Part shown: positions 15,812-24,244 of the stretch, piece after piece
How the letters are laid out: each line of letters begins with the position of its first letter
Position numbering within the stretch: the first letter of the stretch is position 1
Origin: CAZRXG01 sp964603985
GTDB taxonomy: Bacteria; Chloroflexota; Anaerolineae; Aggregatilineales; UBA3940
Direction: 5' to 3'
Length of the DNA: 64,000 nt
NCBI GenBank assembly: GCA_964603985.1
Contig: CAZRXG010000008.1
Location: 78,493-142,492 of the forward strand
Program-made: the position numbers and the translations under genes
Notes under the pieces: generated by a model
Seen by the model: the letters and a program-made list of their open reading frames with translations, nothing else
Database searches by the model: none
Told to the model about the DNA's origin: nothing

Positions 15812-16618
15812 GTGCATAGAATCACCCAGGATGGTTTGGTGTTTTACCGGTTCGACCGGCTCGTCGGGATGTCCGGCCTGGAGCACGGCGTCTTCACGCG
15901 GCTGGGCGGCGTCAGCAGCGGCCCATACGAGTCGCTGAACGTAGGCTCGACGGTGGGCGACGAACCGGCGAACGTGCAGGTTAACCGCGCGCGCGTGGCG
16001 GGGACGATGGGCGTCCGCGACGCCGACACGCGCACGACGTGGCAGGTCCACAGCGCCGACGTACTGGTGATCGGAGGTCGTGAGCCGCAGGACTGGCCGC
16101 CGCCCAAGGCCGACGCCATCATCACCGACCGGGTCGGCGTGCCGCTGATCATGCGCTTTGCCGACTGTGTGCCGGTCGTCCTGTACGACCCGATCCGGCA
16201 CGCGCTGGGATTGGCCCACGCAGGCTGGCGCGGGACGGTGACGGGGATCGCTCCGGCTGCCGTCGAGGCGCTGCGCGACGCTTTCGGCTGCCGACCGGAG
16301 GATCTCATCGCCGGGATCGGCCCGGCCATAGGTCCGTGCTGCTACGAGGTTGGCCCGGAGGTCGTGGCGCAGGTGCAGGACGCTTTTGGCGACGCCGACA
16401 GCCTGATACACCGACCCTCTCCGAACGGCAGGAACCCGCGCTTCGACCTGTGGGAGGCCAACCGGCGCGCGCTGCGCGAGGCGGGCGTCGAGCAGGTTGA
16501 GGTTGCCGGGATGTGTACCGCCTGCAACACCCACGAGTTCTATTCGCACCGCGCCGAGGCGGGCAGAACGGGGCGTTTTGGGCTGCTGGCTGTCCTGCGA
16601 GACGGGAGAGAGGTATGA
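15812..16618 (+). CDS. pgeF: Peptidoglycan editing factor / purine nucleoside phosphorylase, laccase-domain family
   Basis: A 268-residue YfiH-family protein. These were once called polyphenol oxidases and are now linked to adenosine/inosine phosphorolysis and, in E. coli, removal of misincorporated L-Ser from muropeptides. The conserved zinc-site residues are seen in TWQVHSADV, ADCVPVVLYD and HAGWRGT, and the N-terminus carries GVFTRLGGVS. It begins a run with yggS, yggT and a DUF167 gene, an order common in bacteria. The stop overlaps the yggS start (ATGA). Confidence 0.93.
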   Translation: MHRITQDGLVFYRFDRLVGMSGLEHGVFTRLGGVSSGPYESLNVGSTVGDEPANVQVNRARVAGTMGVRDADTRTTWQVHSADVLVIGGREPQDWPPPKADAIITDRVGVPLIMRFADCVPVVLYDPIRHALGLAHAGWRGTVTGIAPAAVEALRDAFGCRPEDLIAGIGPAIGPCCYEVGPEVVAQVQDAFGDADSLIHRPSPNGRNPRFDLWEANRRALREAGVEQVEVAGMCTACNTHEFYSHRAEAGRTGRFGLLAVLRDGREV

Positions 16619-17355
16619 GTGCGTCAATGGAGTCGATTGAACGGCGGATCACGCAGGTGCAGGAGCGCATCGCGGAGGCAGCCGGGCGGAGCGGGCGCGA
16701 CCCCTCCGACGTGCTGCTGGTGGCCGTCACCAAGACTCACGGCCCGGAGATGATCGAGGCGGCGTATCAGGCCGGGTTGCGACATTTTGGCGAGAATCGC
16801 GTAGAAGAAGCTGAGGGCAAGATCGCCGCCGTGAAGGAGCGCGTGCCGGGTGTCACCTGGCACATGGTCGGACACGTCCAGAGCCGCAAGACGGCCAGCG
16901 TGGCTGCGTTGTTCCGCTGGGTGGACTCGATTGATCGCCTCAAAGTTGCCCGGCGGTTGAGCGAATCCGCCGCCGGGGAGGGGCACACCCTCGACGGGCT
17001 GATCGAGGTCAACCTGAGCGGGGAGGCCAGCAAGTACGGCTACGACCTTTCCGGCTGGCCGGACGACGAGGCGCAGGGCGACGCCTTTTTCGGCCAGGTT
17101 GGGGCGGCGATGGCGCTGCCGGGTCTGCGGCTGCACGGCCTGATGACGATGCCGCCCTTCACGCTTGACCCGGAGACGGTTCGCCCGATTTTCCGGCGCA
17201 TGCGTCTGCTGCGCGAGGCGTTGCGTGAGCGCTTCCCGGCCCACGATTGGCCGCACCTCTCGATGGGGATGAGCGCCGATTTCGAGGTCGCCATCGCGGA
17301 GGGCGCGACGATGGTGCGCCTGGGCACGGTGCTCTTTGGCCCGCGTGAGGCGTGA
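16615..17355 (+). CDS. yggS: PLP homeostasis protein, YggS/PLPBP family
   Basis: A 246-residue single-domain pyridoxal-phosphate-binding protein with the alanine-racemase N-terminal TIM-barrel fold. It carries PLP and helps keep vitamin B6 and amino-acid pools balanced, with no known catalysis. The PLP lysine is in LLVAVTKTHG, and FGENRVEE and HMVGHVQSRK are family signatures. SMGMSADFEVAI and MVRLGTVLFG close the barrel. The start at 16615 shares ATGA with the pgeF stop; a second Met at 16627 is possible. Confidence 0.95.
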   Translation: MSASMESIERRITQVQERIAEAAGRSGRDPSDVLLVAVTKTHGPEMIEAAYQAGLRHFGENRVEEAEGKIAAVKERVPGVTWHMVGHVQSRKTASVAALFRWVDSIDRLKVARRLSESAAGEGHTLDGLIEVNLSGEASKYGYDLSGWPDDEAQGDAFFGQVGAAMALPGLRLHGLMTMPPFTLDPETVRPIFRRMRLLREALRERFPAHDWPHLSMGMSADFEVAIAEGATMVRLGTVLFGPREA

Positions 17356-17404
17356 TGGCGGGATAGACGTGTGGTCTATGCCGTCAGAAAGATAGGTGGT
17401 AAAA

Positions 17405-17665
17405 GTGAGGGTCTTCCTGCAACTGCTCGCCACTCTGCTCAATCTGTATGCTCTGATCGTGTTTGCCCGTGTGCTGATCGTGTGGTTCCCGGTCGATCCG
17501 TACAGCCCGGTCGCACGCTTCCTGTACGCGGTGACCGAGCCGCTGCTGGAGCCGATCCGGCGGTTGCTGCCCCGGACGGGCATGTTTGACTTCAGTCCGC
17601 TGGTTGCAACATTATTGATATTTGCACTCGCGCGTGCCTTGGGTATACTGGCAGCAGGGTTCTAA
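17405..17665 (+). CDS. yggT: YggT family membrane protein
   Basis: An 86-residue protein with two hydrophobic segments separated by the family's loop (VWFPVDPYSPVARFLYAV, then PIRRLLPRTGMFDFSPLV). YggT proteins, related to YlmG, are small membrane proteins linked to cell-division and envelope functions, with no defined biochemical activity. The GTG at 17405 follows AGGTGG by five bases and is preferred over an in-frame GTG at 17396. The setting after yggS is conserved in many bacteria. Confidence 0.88.
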   Translation: MRVFLQLLATLLNLYALIVFARVLIVWFPVDPYSPVARFLYAVTEPLLEPIRRLLPRTGMFDFSPLVATLLIFALARALGILAAGF

Positions 17666-17762
17666 CGAGAAACGGCGTCAGGGTTGATACGTTGAGGCAC
17701 CCTGGCAGACACAGGAGCCTGCAACCGCATTTTTTGCACTTATTCAAGGAAGGTGAAGAGGC

Positions 17763-18089
17763 ATGCGCGACCTGAGCGACCTGGACATCACCGATGCCTC
17801 GCGCGGCGCGGCGTTTACGGTCAGAATCATCCCCAAGGCGAACAAGACCGAGATCGTCGGGATTCAGGACGATGGCACGATCACGATCCGTTTGACCTCC
17901 CCGCCGGTTGAAGGGCAGGCGAATGAGGAGCTGGTCAGCTTCCTGGCCGGGGTGTTTGATGTTGCGCCGGACGATATCGAGATCGTGGCTGGCATGGACG
18001 GGCGTAACAAGCTGATCAGCGTGCTGCATTTGCGGGCTGCCGAGGTTGACAGCCTGATCAGGGCGCATGTGTCCGGCGCCGAGGGTTAG
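17763..18089 (+). CDS. DUF167 / YggU family protein
   Basis: A 108-residue small soluble protein of the DUF167 (YggU/UPF0235) family. The pattern FTVRIIPKANKTEIVGI, then IRLTSPPVEGQANEELVSFLA, is the family core. The role is unknown, though the gene is commonly found next to yggT. AAGGTGAAGAGGC precedes the ATG. It ends the pgeF-yggS-yggT run. Confidence 0.9.
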   Translation: MRDLSDLDITDASRGAAFTVRIIPKANKTEIVGIQDDGTITIRLTSPPVEGQANEELVSFLAGVFDVAPDDIEIVAGMDGRNKLISVLHLRAAEVDSLIRAHVSGAEG

Positions 18090-18227
18090 TCGACCTGGCT
18101 TCGTTGTTGGCAGATTTCTTCCGGCCCGTTGACCGACCCTGTCATAGGGCCGCACGATGAGACCTCGCTCAAGAGGGCATCTACCAACCGTGTGATAGAG
18201 GGTTTATCTTTTTAAGGAAAGGGCCTG

Positions 18228-18965
18228 ATGAGGCGGCAGGCAACGCTTGCCATAGTATTTGCCATGATGGCTGCCCTGTGTAGCGCCTGCCTCGTACCCG
18301 AAGCGCCCACCCCGCTGCCGGTCTTAACCGGCCTGCCTGCACCCGTTGAAACCGAAGTGCTTGACCTCCCGTCCCCGACCGTTGCCCTGACCGAGGTTCC
18401 ACCTCCGACCGTCCTGGTGGTCGATCCAAACGTCCCCACGCAGGCCGCGATTGCGGCGCTGTCCGCCGCGCTGAACGTCCCCCCGGAATCGATTGCCGTT
18501 GTCGACACGCCGCTTCCCGTCCAGTGGAGCGACACCAGCCTGGGCTGCCCCCAACCCGGCCAGGACTACGCTCAGGTCGTGACGCCCGGCTACCTGTTCA
18601 CGCTGGCGGTGGGCGATGCGACGTACAACGTTCACACCGACCTGACGGGGACGGCAGTCGTGTGCTTCAACCAGGGCGACCCGATTGGGCCGGGGACCAT
18701 TCCCGACCCGGTGGTGGCCGAGTTCATCGAGCAGGCGAAGGTCGACCTGGCGAAGCGCCTGGGCGTGACGCCGGAGGAGATCGTCCTGGTGCGCAGCGAA
18801 GCGGTCGAGTGGTCTGACTCCAGCCTGGGGTGCCGGGAGGAGGGCGGGGAGTACGTCCAGGTGCCTACGGTCGGTTATCGGATCGTGCTGGCGCTGGGCG
18901 ACCAGTACTACGAATACCACACCGACCAGCATCGCATGATGCTGTGTCCCAATCCTACCGAGTGA
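18228..18965 (+). CDS. Lipoprotein with two copies of a WSDTSLGC domain
   Basis: A 245-residue secreted protein. The N-terminus is a lipoprotein-like signal with Cys 21 as the likely acylation site, then a Pro/Thr-rich linker to about residue 75. Two homologous domains follow (about 75-150 and 160-240). Each has a predicted helix and the motif WSDTSLGC or WSDSSLGC, then YxQVxTxGY, VGDxxYxxHTD and a late Cys. The Cys pairs probably form one disulfide per domain. The function is unknown. AAGGAAAGGG precedes the ATG, and the next gene starts 9 bp after the stop. Confidence 0.75.
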   Translation: MRRQATLAIVFAMMAALCSACLVPEAPTPLPVLTGLPAPVETEVLDLPSPTVALTEVPPPTVLVVDPNVPTQAAIAALSAALNVPPESIAVVDTPLPVQWSDTSLGCPQPGQDYAQVVTPGYLFTLAVGDATYNVHTDLTGTAVVCFNQGDPIGPGTIPDPVVAEFIEQAKVDLAKRLGVTPEEIVLVRSEAVEWSDSSLGCREEGGEYVQVPTVGYRIVLALGDQYYEYHTDQHRMMLCPNPTE

Positions 18966-18974
18966 ATTCCCGGC

Positions 18975-19583
18975 ATGGCAGATACGAAAGTGTACGTGTA
19001 TCGCGGCGCGCGCTGGCGTAGCCGGTTGGCGGCCCTTGGCGCGTCGCTGGTGGCGGCGCTGAGCGGGGCGGCGGTCGTCTGGATCTGCGTCGTGACGGTG
19101 CGGGGCCTGCTCCGGCCCGCCGCCGACGAGACTGTGGGCGGGCTGCTGTTGGGCTGGGTGCTGGCGATGGCGGTCGTGCTGCTGATCTTGTGGCAGGCGG
19201 TGCTGGCCGGCTGTAACGTGCTGCTCGCGACCGCCGCGTTTCGCCTGGAACCGGACGCGCTGACCGTGCTGCTGGCAGGGCGCTGGCCGGTCACGCTCCG
19301 GCGGGAGGACATCGACGGGGCGGATGGTATACAGGTGATGCACCGGCTGGGACGACCCACCCGCCGCAAAGGGCCGATCATCCGTCCCCGGCGTCGTTGG
19401 CCTGAGGCGACGTTCGTGCCGGTTAGACAGGTGCGAGGGTGGCGCTTTGTCTTCTGGGCGGTGGCGCGGATGTACGCCGGGCGTCATGCCCGCTATGGCG
19501 TCCTCGTGACGCCCGACCACGAACAGCATGAAGACCTGCTGGTCAGGCTGGGGGGCGGTTATCCGGACAGGGTGAGGTCATAA
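18975..19583 (+). CDS. Two-helix membrane protein with PH-like cytoplasmic part, unknown function
   Basis: A 202-residue protein with two membrane helices near residues 20-45 and 58-85, and then a basic soluble region of about 110 residues. The soluble part begins FRLEPDALTVLLAGRWPVTLRREDI, which resembles the start of bacterial PH-like domains, but this is only a guess. The C-terminal region is unusually rich in Arg. It follows the lipoprotein gene by 9 bp and probably shares its transcript. Confidence 0.6.
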   Translation: MADTKVYVYRGARWRSRLAALGASLVAALSGAAVVWICVVTVRGLLRPAADETVGGLLLGWVLAMAVVLLILWQAVLAGCNVLLATAAFRLEPDALTVLLAGRWPVTLRREDIDGADGIQVMHRLGRPTRRKGPIIRPRRRWPEATFVPVRQVRGWRFVFWAVARMYAGRHARYGVLVTPDHEQHEDLLVRLGGGYPDRVRS

Positions 19584-19603
19584 CCTGGCGTGACCGGGGG
19601 ATT

Positions 19604-19770
19604 CACTCCATTTCCAGGAAGCCCCCACCTGTGGTGGGGGAGGAATGGCCGGAGCCGAAGGCTCCGCAGGGCGAAGCCCTGATGGAGTGTCCAAGCAAAC
19701 CGGTTCCCGAAGGGACAAAATCCCGGAGAAGCCACTACCTCTGGTAGTGGTTAGGGATTTTGAGGTTTGC
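19604..19770. repeat. Double multibranch hairpin element; possible IS200/IS605-derived non-autonomous element
   Basis: Module A is closed by CACTCCAT (19604-19611) with ATGGAGTG (19682-19689). It encloses three perfect hairpins: CCCCCACC/GGTGGGGG (19622-19640), GGAGCC-GAA-GGCTCC (19651-19665) and AGGGC-GAA-GCCCT (19668-19680). Module B is closed by GCAAACC (19695-19701) with GGTTTGC (19764-19770). It encloses TCCC-GAA-GGGA (19705-19715), and a stem CAAAATCCC/GGGATTTTG (19716-19724, 19754-19762) capped by CCACTACC/GGTAGTGG (19732-19750). The GAAGCC-stem-loop pattern recalls the right ends of IS605-type elements. It lies between convergent genes and has no transposase. Confidence 0.7.
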
Positions 19771-19773
19771 CGT

Positions 19774-20493
19774 TCACTCGCCGGGCTGGGCGACGACCGT
19801 CATCATGAAGTGGACTTTGCCGAATGAGATCGTGTCGCCGTTTTCCAGCTTCCGCATATCGCCGATTTTAAGCTTGGTCCCGTTGCAGAACGTGCCGTTT
19901 GTGCTGCCCAGGTCGGTCAGGTAAAGGCCATCTTTGGTTGGCTTGAGGCGGGCGTGCTGCCGCGACATACCCAGGTTGACCGCGTCGTAGTCGGTCAGGT
20001 CGAGGTCCGGCGTGATGCCGCCTGACGCGCGTCCGATGATGATTTCGTCGTAGATCTCCAGTCCCAGGGGCTTGTGGGCAAGGTTAGGATTGAATAGGGC
20101 GATGCGCCAGGTGGTTTCTGCCTGCTCGTCCAGCTTTTTAGTCGAGGCGATGGGCAACCGGCGATACCGCTCAACGTCGGTCTCGACGAAGGTGAGCGAT
20201 GCACTTTCGGGGCTGATCTTGACCGTTGTGAGTCCATCGGCTTGCTGCTGGAGTAAGGTAGGCGGCACGGTATCATCGTCGGCAGGGACCTGCATGGTAG
20301 GGCTTGCCATTCTGGCTCTGAGTTCGAGGAAAAGCCTGAGGATAGCCTCCAAAAGTTCTTCGTCCGATTGGCTCTTGATCCACACCGGGTCAAGCAGCTT
20401 GCTTTCGGGCGCTCTGAGGTCAAACAGCGTTTCTTCCTCTGTCTGCCCAGACTCCTGCGAGGCGTTGTTCTCCTTTGGCATTTCAGGGATCAT
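19774..20493 (-). CDS. FHA domain protein
   Basis: A 239-residue cytoplasmic protein. Its C-terminal forkhead-associated domain (about residues 145-235) binds phosphothreonine peptides; the key residues are in IIGRASGG, MSRQHARL and DLGSTNGTFCNG. The N-terminal 140 residues are acidic and include several Thr that could be phosphorylated (QTEEETLFDL resembles the TE/TEE phosphorylation sites of GarA-type proteins). No Ser/Thr kinase is in the window. AGGAGGA lies 9 nt before the ATG. It is downstream of the NACHT-HEAT gene after a 220-bp gap. Confidence 0.92.
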   Translation of the reverse strand: MIPEMPKENNASQESGQTEEETLFDLRAPESKLLDPVWIKSQSDEELLEAILRLFLELRARMASPTMQVPADDDTVPPTLLQQQADGLTTVKISPESASLTFVETDVERYRRLPIASTKKLDEQAETTWRIALFNPNLAHKPLGLEIYDEIIIGRASGGITPDLDLTDYDAVNLGMSRQHARLKPTKDGLYLTDLGSTNGTFCNGTKLKIGDMRKLENGDTISFGKVHFMMTVVAQPGE

Positions 20494-20644
20494 CTTGACG
20501 TTCCTCCTACCTGTTTGCTCTTACCTGGCGCGATGCCGGGTGTGGTTGCTGCTGTGAAATCGTCTCCTCTTAAAGTTTGCGTGCGCTCCAGGTGCTCTCT
20601 GTTATTTAACTGAGGAGGATGCTGTTTGTTACTGCAATTGTACC

Positions 20645-20680
20645 AGTGTCTGCCCTTCGATTAGTGTCTGCCCTTCGATT
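20645..20680. repeat. Exact 18-bp tandem duplication
   Basis: AGTGTCTGCCCTTCGATT occurs twice head to tail (20645-20662 and 20663-20680), in the gap between the NACHT-HEAT and FHA genes. It may be a recent slippage duplication or a two-site regulator box. Confidence 0.85.
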
Positions 20681-20713
20681 ATAGATGCGCGCCCGCTAAA
20701 TAACAATGCCCAA

Positions 20714-23158
20714 TTACAGGACGCCCGGCAGCGTGTGTCCCGTCGCGAGGCTGATCGCGCCCAACGCGCGATGAGCGCCTTCCCGCACGTCGGGATGGTT
20801 GTCGCGCAGGGCGGCGTAGAGCGGCATGATGCCCTCAGGCCGCGCCAGAGCACCCAGGGTGTCGGCGGCGGCTGCGCGGAGCGCGTCGTCGCCCTCTTGT
20901 AGGGCGCGGACCAGTTGCTGTATCCCCTCCGGCCCCGGCGCGACGCCGATGTCACGCGCGGCCAGCCACTCGATCAGCCAGGGGCTTTCCTCCGGCAGGG
21001 GCGGGAGGCGCGGGCCGTCGTCGGGAGGCTGTTGCAGCATCTCCAGCGCGTTGGTAGCAGCGGCCCGCACGATCCACTGATCGTCGCGCACTTCGGCTGT
21101 GTGCAGCAGTTCCACCGCCCATTCCTCACCTATCCGTTCGAGGCCGTACACCGCCGCCTTGCGCGTCGCCGGATCTTGCTCCTGCGCCGCATCTCTGAGG
21201 ATCTCGTGCCCCTCGCTTGCGATGTCCATCGACAGCATTTCGCAGACGGCCCTGCGGGCCATGTCGGTGCCTGACAGCAGGATCTGGATCATGTAGTTGA
21301 GCGCGGGTTTGGTCCCAGTCGCGCCCAGTGCCAGCGCAACCGCAGCCTCAACGTCAGGGTCGGAGTCGGCGGCGAATTCGCCCAGCGGGGTCACCATCTC
21401 CGGGTCGCCTATTGCGCCCAACCCGATTGCGCTCAGGACCCGCGCACGGGGTTCCGAGCTTCTCAGGCCCTCCAGGAAGATGAAGTTTACGTTCCGGTCG
21501 CGGGAGGCGACCAGCGCTGCGCACGCCCGCTCGCGGGCCAGAGGAAACTCGGCGGGGGTGATGATGAACGCTGCCAGCTGCTTGAAGAGGTCGCTGCGCC
21601 AGGGCGCTTCGGGATCGGCGTCGGCGGCCCATTCGGCCAGGGCGAGCAGCCCGTCGTGCAGGACGGTCCCGCGCTGTTCCAGGCGCTGCTCGACGTACGG
21701 CGTGATGTCCTGCATCTGGGCCAGGAAGGTCATCACCAGATGGTTTAACGGCCTGTCTTCGAGGAGCGGCTCGTGGAAGGGCTCGTCGCGCAGCCCTTCG
21801 GCGGCCAGGTACGCCCCGACGACCGGCTGGGTGAAGCTCAACCGGTTGCCGGTTCGCTCGGCGAGCAGGCGGGTCCCGTTGATGATGGTGTAGATGAAGT
21901 CGGGCGTGCTGGTGGCGGGCTTGATCTCCAGCGCGTCGCGGGCTGTGTGGACCAGCGCGGTGACCTCGTCGCTGGGCAGGCCGGTTTCGTCCCGCGTTGA
22001 CAGCAGGGCTTCGCCCACCTGCTCCAGGGCGCTGCGAAGCTCCGGGGCGGGGATCACGCGGTCGACGTAGGCGCTGTACCAGCCGCGCCGGCCCTGTCCG
22101 GGGTCGTCCTTGGCGAGGGCTGCCCACAGCTTGAGTGTAACGTCGAACGGGCTTCTGGCGCGGCTGCCGCGCAAGGCCCGCCGCACGGTTTCGAGATCCG
22201 GCTCAGGGGCGGAGGCTTTCTCCGTCCCGCCGATCTCCGGCCACGCCTCGGCCCATAGCTGGCCCAGTTCGGCGAACTCGGTGGTGCTCCAGGGTAGCAC
22301 GAAGGCCGGGGCCAGCCCCGCTTCCTGTAACGGGCCATAGCCACGAACCGGCCCGCTGACAACTAGCTTGTTGCCGGGGTAAGTGGTCATCAAAACGCGC
22401 AGCCACTCGATGGCCTGTTGCCGCTTGAGTGGAGACAGTTCGTCCCAGCCGTCGATCAGGATCAGCCCTCTCCCTGCCGCAAACGGTCTCCGGATCGCGC
22501 TGACGGTGTGACTGGCGAGGCCGCGAAGACACGCGCGGGCGGCCTCCAGCAGGGGAAGCAGGGGATCGAGCTTCTCCGCTCCCCAGGTCTCAGGCGACAG
22601 GTCGAGGTCGGCCAGGTGGAAGAGGATCGGCAGGCGGGCCTCCCCCAGGATGCCGCCCTCCTGATCATCCTCTGTCTGGCGGACGGCAAGCAACGCCATC
22701 AATGCCAGGGTGATGGTGCGCCCGCTGCCGGGCAGGCCGAGCAGCGCCAGGCTGTCCGGGCCGCGCAGCACGCGGTCGAGGGGGATGCCCGGCAGGTTAT
22801 AAGGAGCAAGCGCCTGCGGCCAGTCGGGCGTGACGGGCAGCATGTTGAGCGGGCCATCGTAGCCGGTTTCCTCTGCTTCTCCCAGCGGATTGTGGGGGCG
22901 GGGTAACGTGTAGAAGCGGGGCAGGACGGCGATCTGCTCCAGGGGGATGAGGTGCCCGGCCACGTGCCAACTGTTAGCCAGGTCGATCACGGCGTCGCGG
23001 TAGCGGCTGTCCACGCTGCGCGACAGGCGCGCGCGCGTGGTGGCCGCCCCACGCTGCACCGAAGCCTGGAGCGTGCCGAGGCGCTGGCGCTGGGTGTAGA
23101 TCAGGACGCCCAGCCCGACGGCTACGACAGCACCGATGATGAGCGATATTGGATCCAT
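20714..23158 (-). CDS. Membrane-anchored NACHT-type NTPase with HEAT repeats
   Basis: An 814-residue STAND-class protein. One N-terminal membrane helix (about residues 4-21) is followed by a basic linker. The NACHT-like NTPase has Walker A GLPGSGRT (about residues 142-149) and Walker B LILIDGWDEL (about 229-238). From about residue 520 the sequence is built of HEAT repeats (for example ARVLSAIGLGAIGDPEMVTPL and VREGAHRALGAI). Such proteins are signal-triggered oligomerising switches; some bacterial NACHT proteins act in phage defence, but this is unproven here. It lies 25 bp after the zinc-ribbon gene and is probably co-transcribed. Confidence 0.88.
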   Translation of the reverse strand: MDPISLIIGAVVAVGLGVLIYTQRQRLGTLQASVQRGAATTRARLSRSVDSRYRDAVIDLANSWHVAGHLIPLEQIAVLPRFYTLPRPHNPLGEAEETGYDGPLNMLPVTPDWPQALAPYNLPGIPLDRVLRGPDSLALLGLPGSGRTITLALMALLAVRQTEDDQEGGILGEARLPILFHLADLDLSPETWGAEKLDPLLPLLEAARACLRGLASHTVSAIRRPFAAGRGLILIDGWDELSPLKRQQAIEWLRVLMTTYPGNKLVVSGPVRGYGPLQEAGLAPAFVLPWSTTEFAELGQLWAEAWPEIGGTEKASAPEPDLETVRRALRGSRARSPFDVTLKLWAALAKDDPGQGRRGWYSAYVDRVIPAPELRSALEQVGEALLSTRDETGLPSDEVTALVHTARDALEIKPATSTPDFIYTIINGTRLLAERTGNRLSFTQPVVGAYLAAEGLRDEPFHEPLLEDRPLNHLVMTFLAQMQDITPYVEQRLEQRGTVLHDGLLALAEWAADADPEAPWRSDLFKQLAAFIITPAEFPLARERACAALVASRDRNVNFIFLEGLRSSEPRARVLSAIGLGAIGDPEMVTPLGEFAADSDPDVEAAVALALGATGTKPALNYMIQILLSGTDMARRAVCEMLSMDIASEGHEILRDAAQEQDPATRKAAVYGLERIGEEWAVELLHTAEVRDDQWIVRAAATNALEMLQQPPDDGPRLPPLPEESPWLIEWLAARDIGVAPGPEGIQQLVRALQEGDDALRAAAADTLGALARPEGIMPLYAALRDNHPDVREGAHRALGAISLATGHTLPGVL

Positions 23159-23183
23159 GAGTCACTTGCCTCGCTTTCGGGGG

Positions 23184-23954
23184 CTAAGGGTGATGCAGAA
23201 TGCGCCCGCAGGTGGGGCAGGTAACGACCTCCCCGTGCCGGGCCTGCTGGACGACGCGTGAGATCACCTGAGAGCCACATACGCTGCACTCGTCCCCCTT
23301 GAGTGCGGCGATGGCAATCCCTCTAAGGCGCTGCCGGAGCCGGTCATACTGCGCCAGATGCCTTGCGTCGACGCCTTCCCGTATCTGGGTGGCTTTGGCC
23401 TCCTGCTCCGCGAGTTGGGCGGACAGGTCATCCTGTTCCCGGCTCAACTCGCCAAGCTTCTGAGCCTGTTCCTGTTTCACGCGCTCGAGGGCTGCCTGTC
23501 TTTCTTCGATGGCCGCCGTCCCGTCTTCGACGCCGTACATCGCTTCGAGAAGCGGCTCCTCAAGACTCTCAAGGCGGCGGCGCAGTTCGGCCAGTTTGTC
23601 TTGCAGGTCGGTCAGCTCGCGCGGGTTGTGGACTTTGCCGGAATAGAGGCGCTTGTCAATGGCTCCGGCTTCTTCCTTTAACTGGGAACGCGCCAGCTCA
23701 AGGTCAATCTGGCGCGTTCTCCACGTCTGGCGCGTTTCCTCGGCTTCGGCGAGCGCAGCCTGAGCCGCTCGCACCGCCTCGTTCTGGCTGAGCTGCGCCT
23801 CGATCTCGGCCAAGCGCTGGCGGGTTGCGTCGATCTGACTGTCCAGTTTTTGCAGATGGTACAGGTCTGATGTCTGGCTCACAGGTGACTCATCTCCACT
23901 ATCGCTGGTGCGGTTGGCGCTTGCCGGGTAATGGTCATGGGGAAAAGACCCCAT
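23184..23954 (-). CDS. Coiled-coil protein with C4 zinc ribbon
   Basis: A 256-residue protein made of a long antiparallel coiled coil (about residues 30-210) and a C-terminal zinc ribbon with two Cys pairs (ECSVCGS and TCPTCGR). The segment YSGKVHNPRELTDLQ is characteristic of the zf-RING_7 (CT398-like) family, whose members are widespread and poorly understood. The annotated Met has no clear ribosome-binding site; a GTG at 23882 (VSQTSDLYHL), just before the coil, is a plausible true start. It is the first gene of a minus-strand group with the NACHT-HEAT gene. Confidence 0.85.
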   Translation of the reverse strand: MGSFPHDHYPASANRTSDSGDESPVSQTSDLYHLQKLDSQIDATRQRLAEIEAQLSQNEAVRAAQAALAEAEETRQTWRTRQIDLELARSQLKEEAGAIDKRLYSGKVHNPRELTDLQDKLAELRRRLESLEEPLLEAMYGVEDGTAAIEERQAALERVKQEQAQKLGELSREQDDLSAQLAEQEAKATQIREGVDARHLAQYDRLRQRLRGIAIAALKGDECSVCGSQVISRVVQQARHGEVVTCPTCGRILHHP

Positions 23955-24244
23955 ATATGACCGTTTTTCCGTCCCTTATACTTGTGGTGTAGATCGCTTT
24001 CTTGTCCTGTGAAGTCGCAATTGTATGGCCTTCGCTCTCACGTTGACGCGCGCTCAGTCGGCTTTCCGGGACAGGCGGGCGCGAGTGGTCTGCTTGCGCC
24101 TCTTTGCCCAGATGTGTAAGGATATTATACTACTGGTTAGTGGAGTGAGGTAGCATCTCCATTGCTGGAGGTGTATTTTGGAGTAGGGGGGATAGCACGG
24201 GCTAGGTGTCGTGATCCAGGAGACGACAGGATGGGCAGGGTAAG

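Noticed and set aside
18324..19529. Minus-strand open frame of 401 codons
   Set aside because: It lies opposite two coherent plus-strand membrane or secreted proteins and has no domain, signal or start signal of its own.
20714..23158. Labelling the NACHT-HEAT protein as an anti-phage defence gene
   Set aside because: There is no effector domain and no neighbouring defence, integrase or restriction gene; the fold alone does not justify the label.
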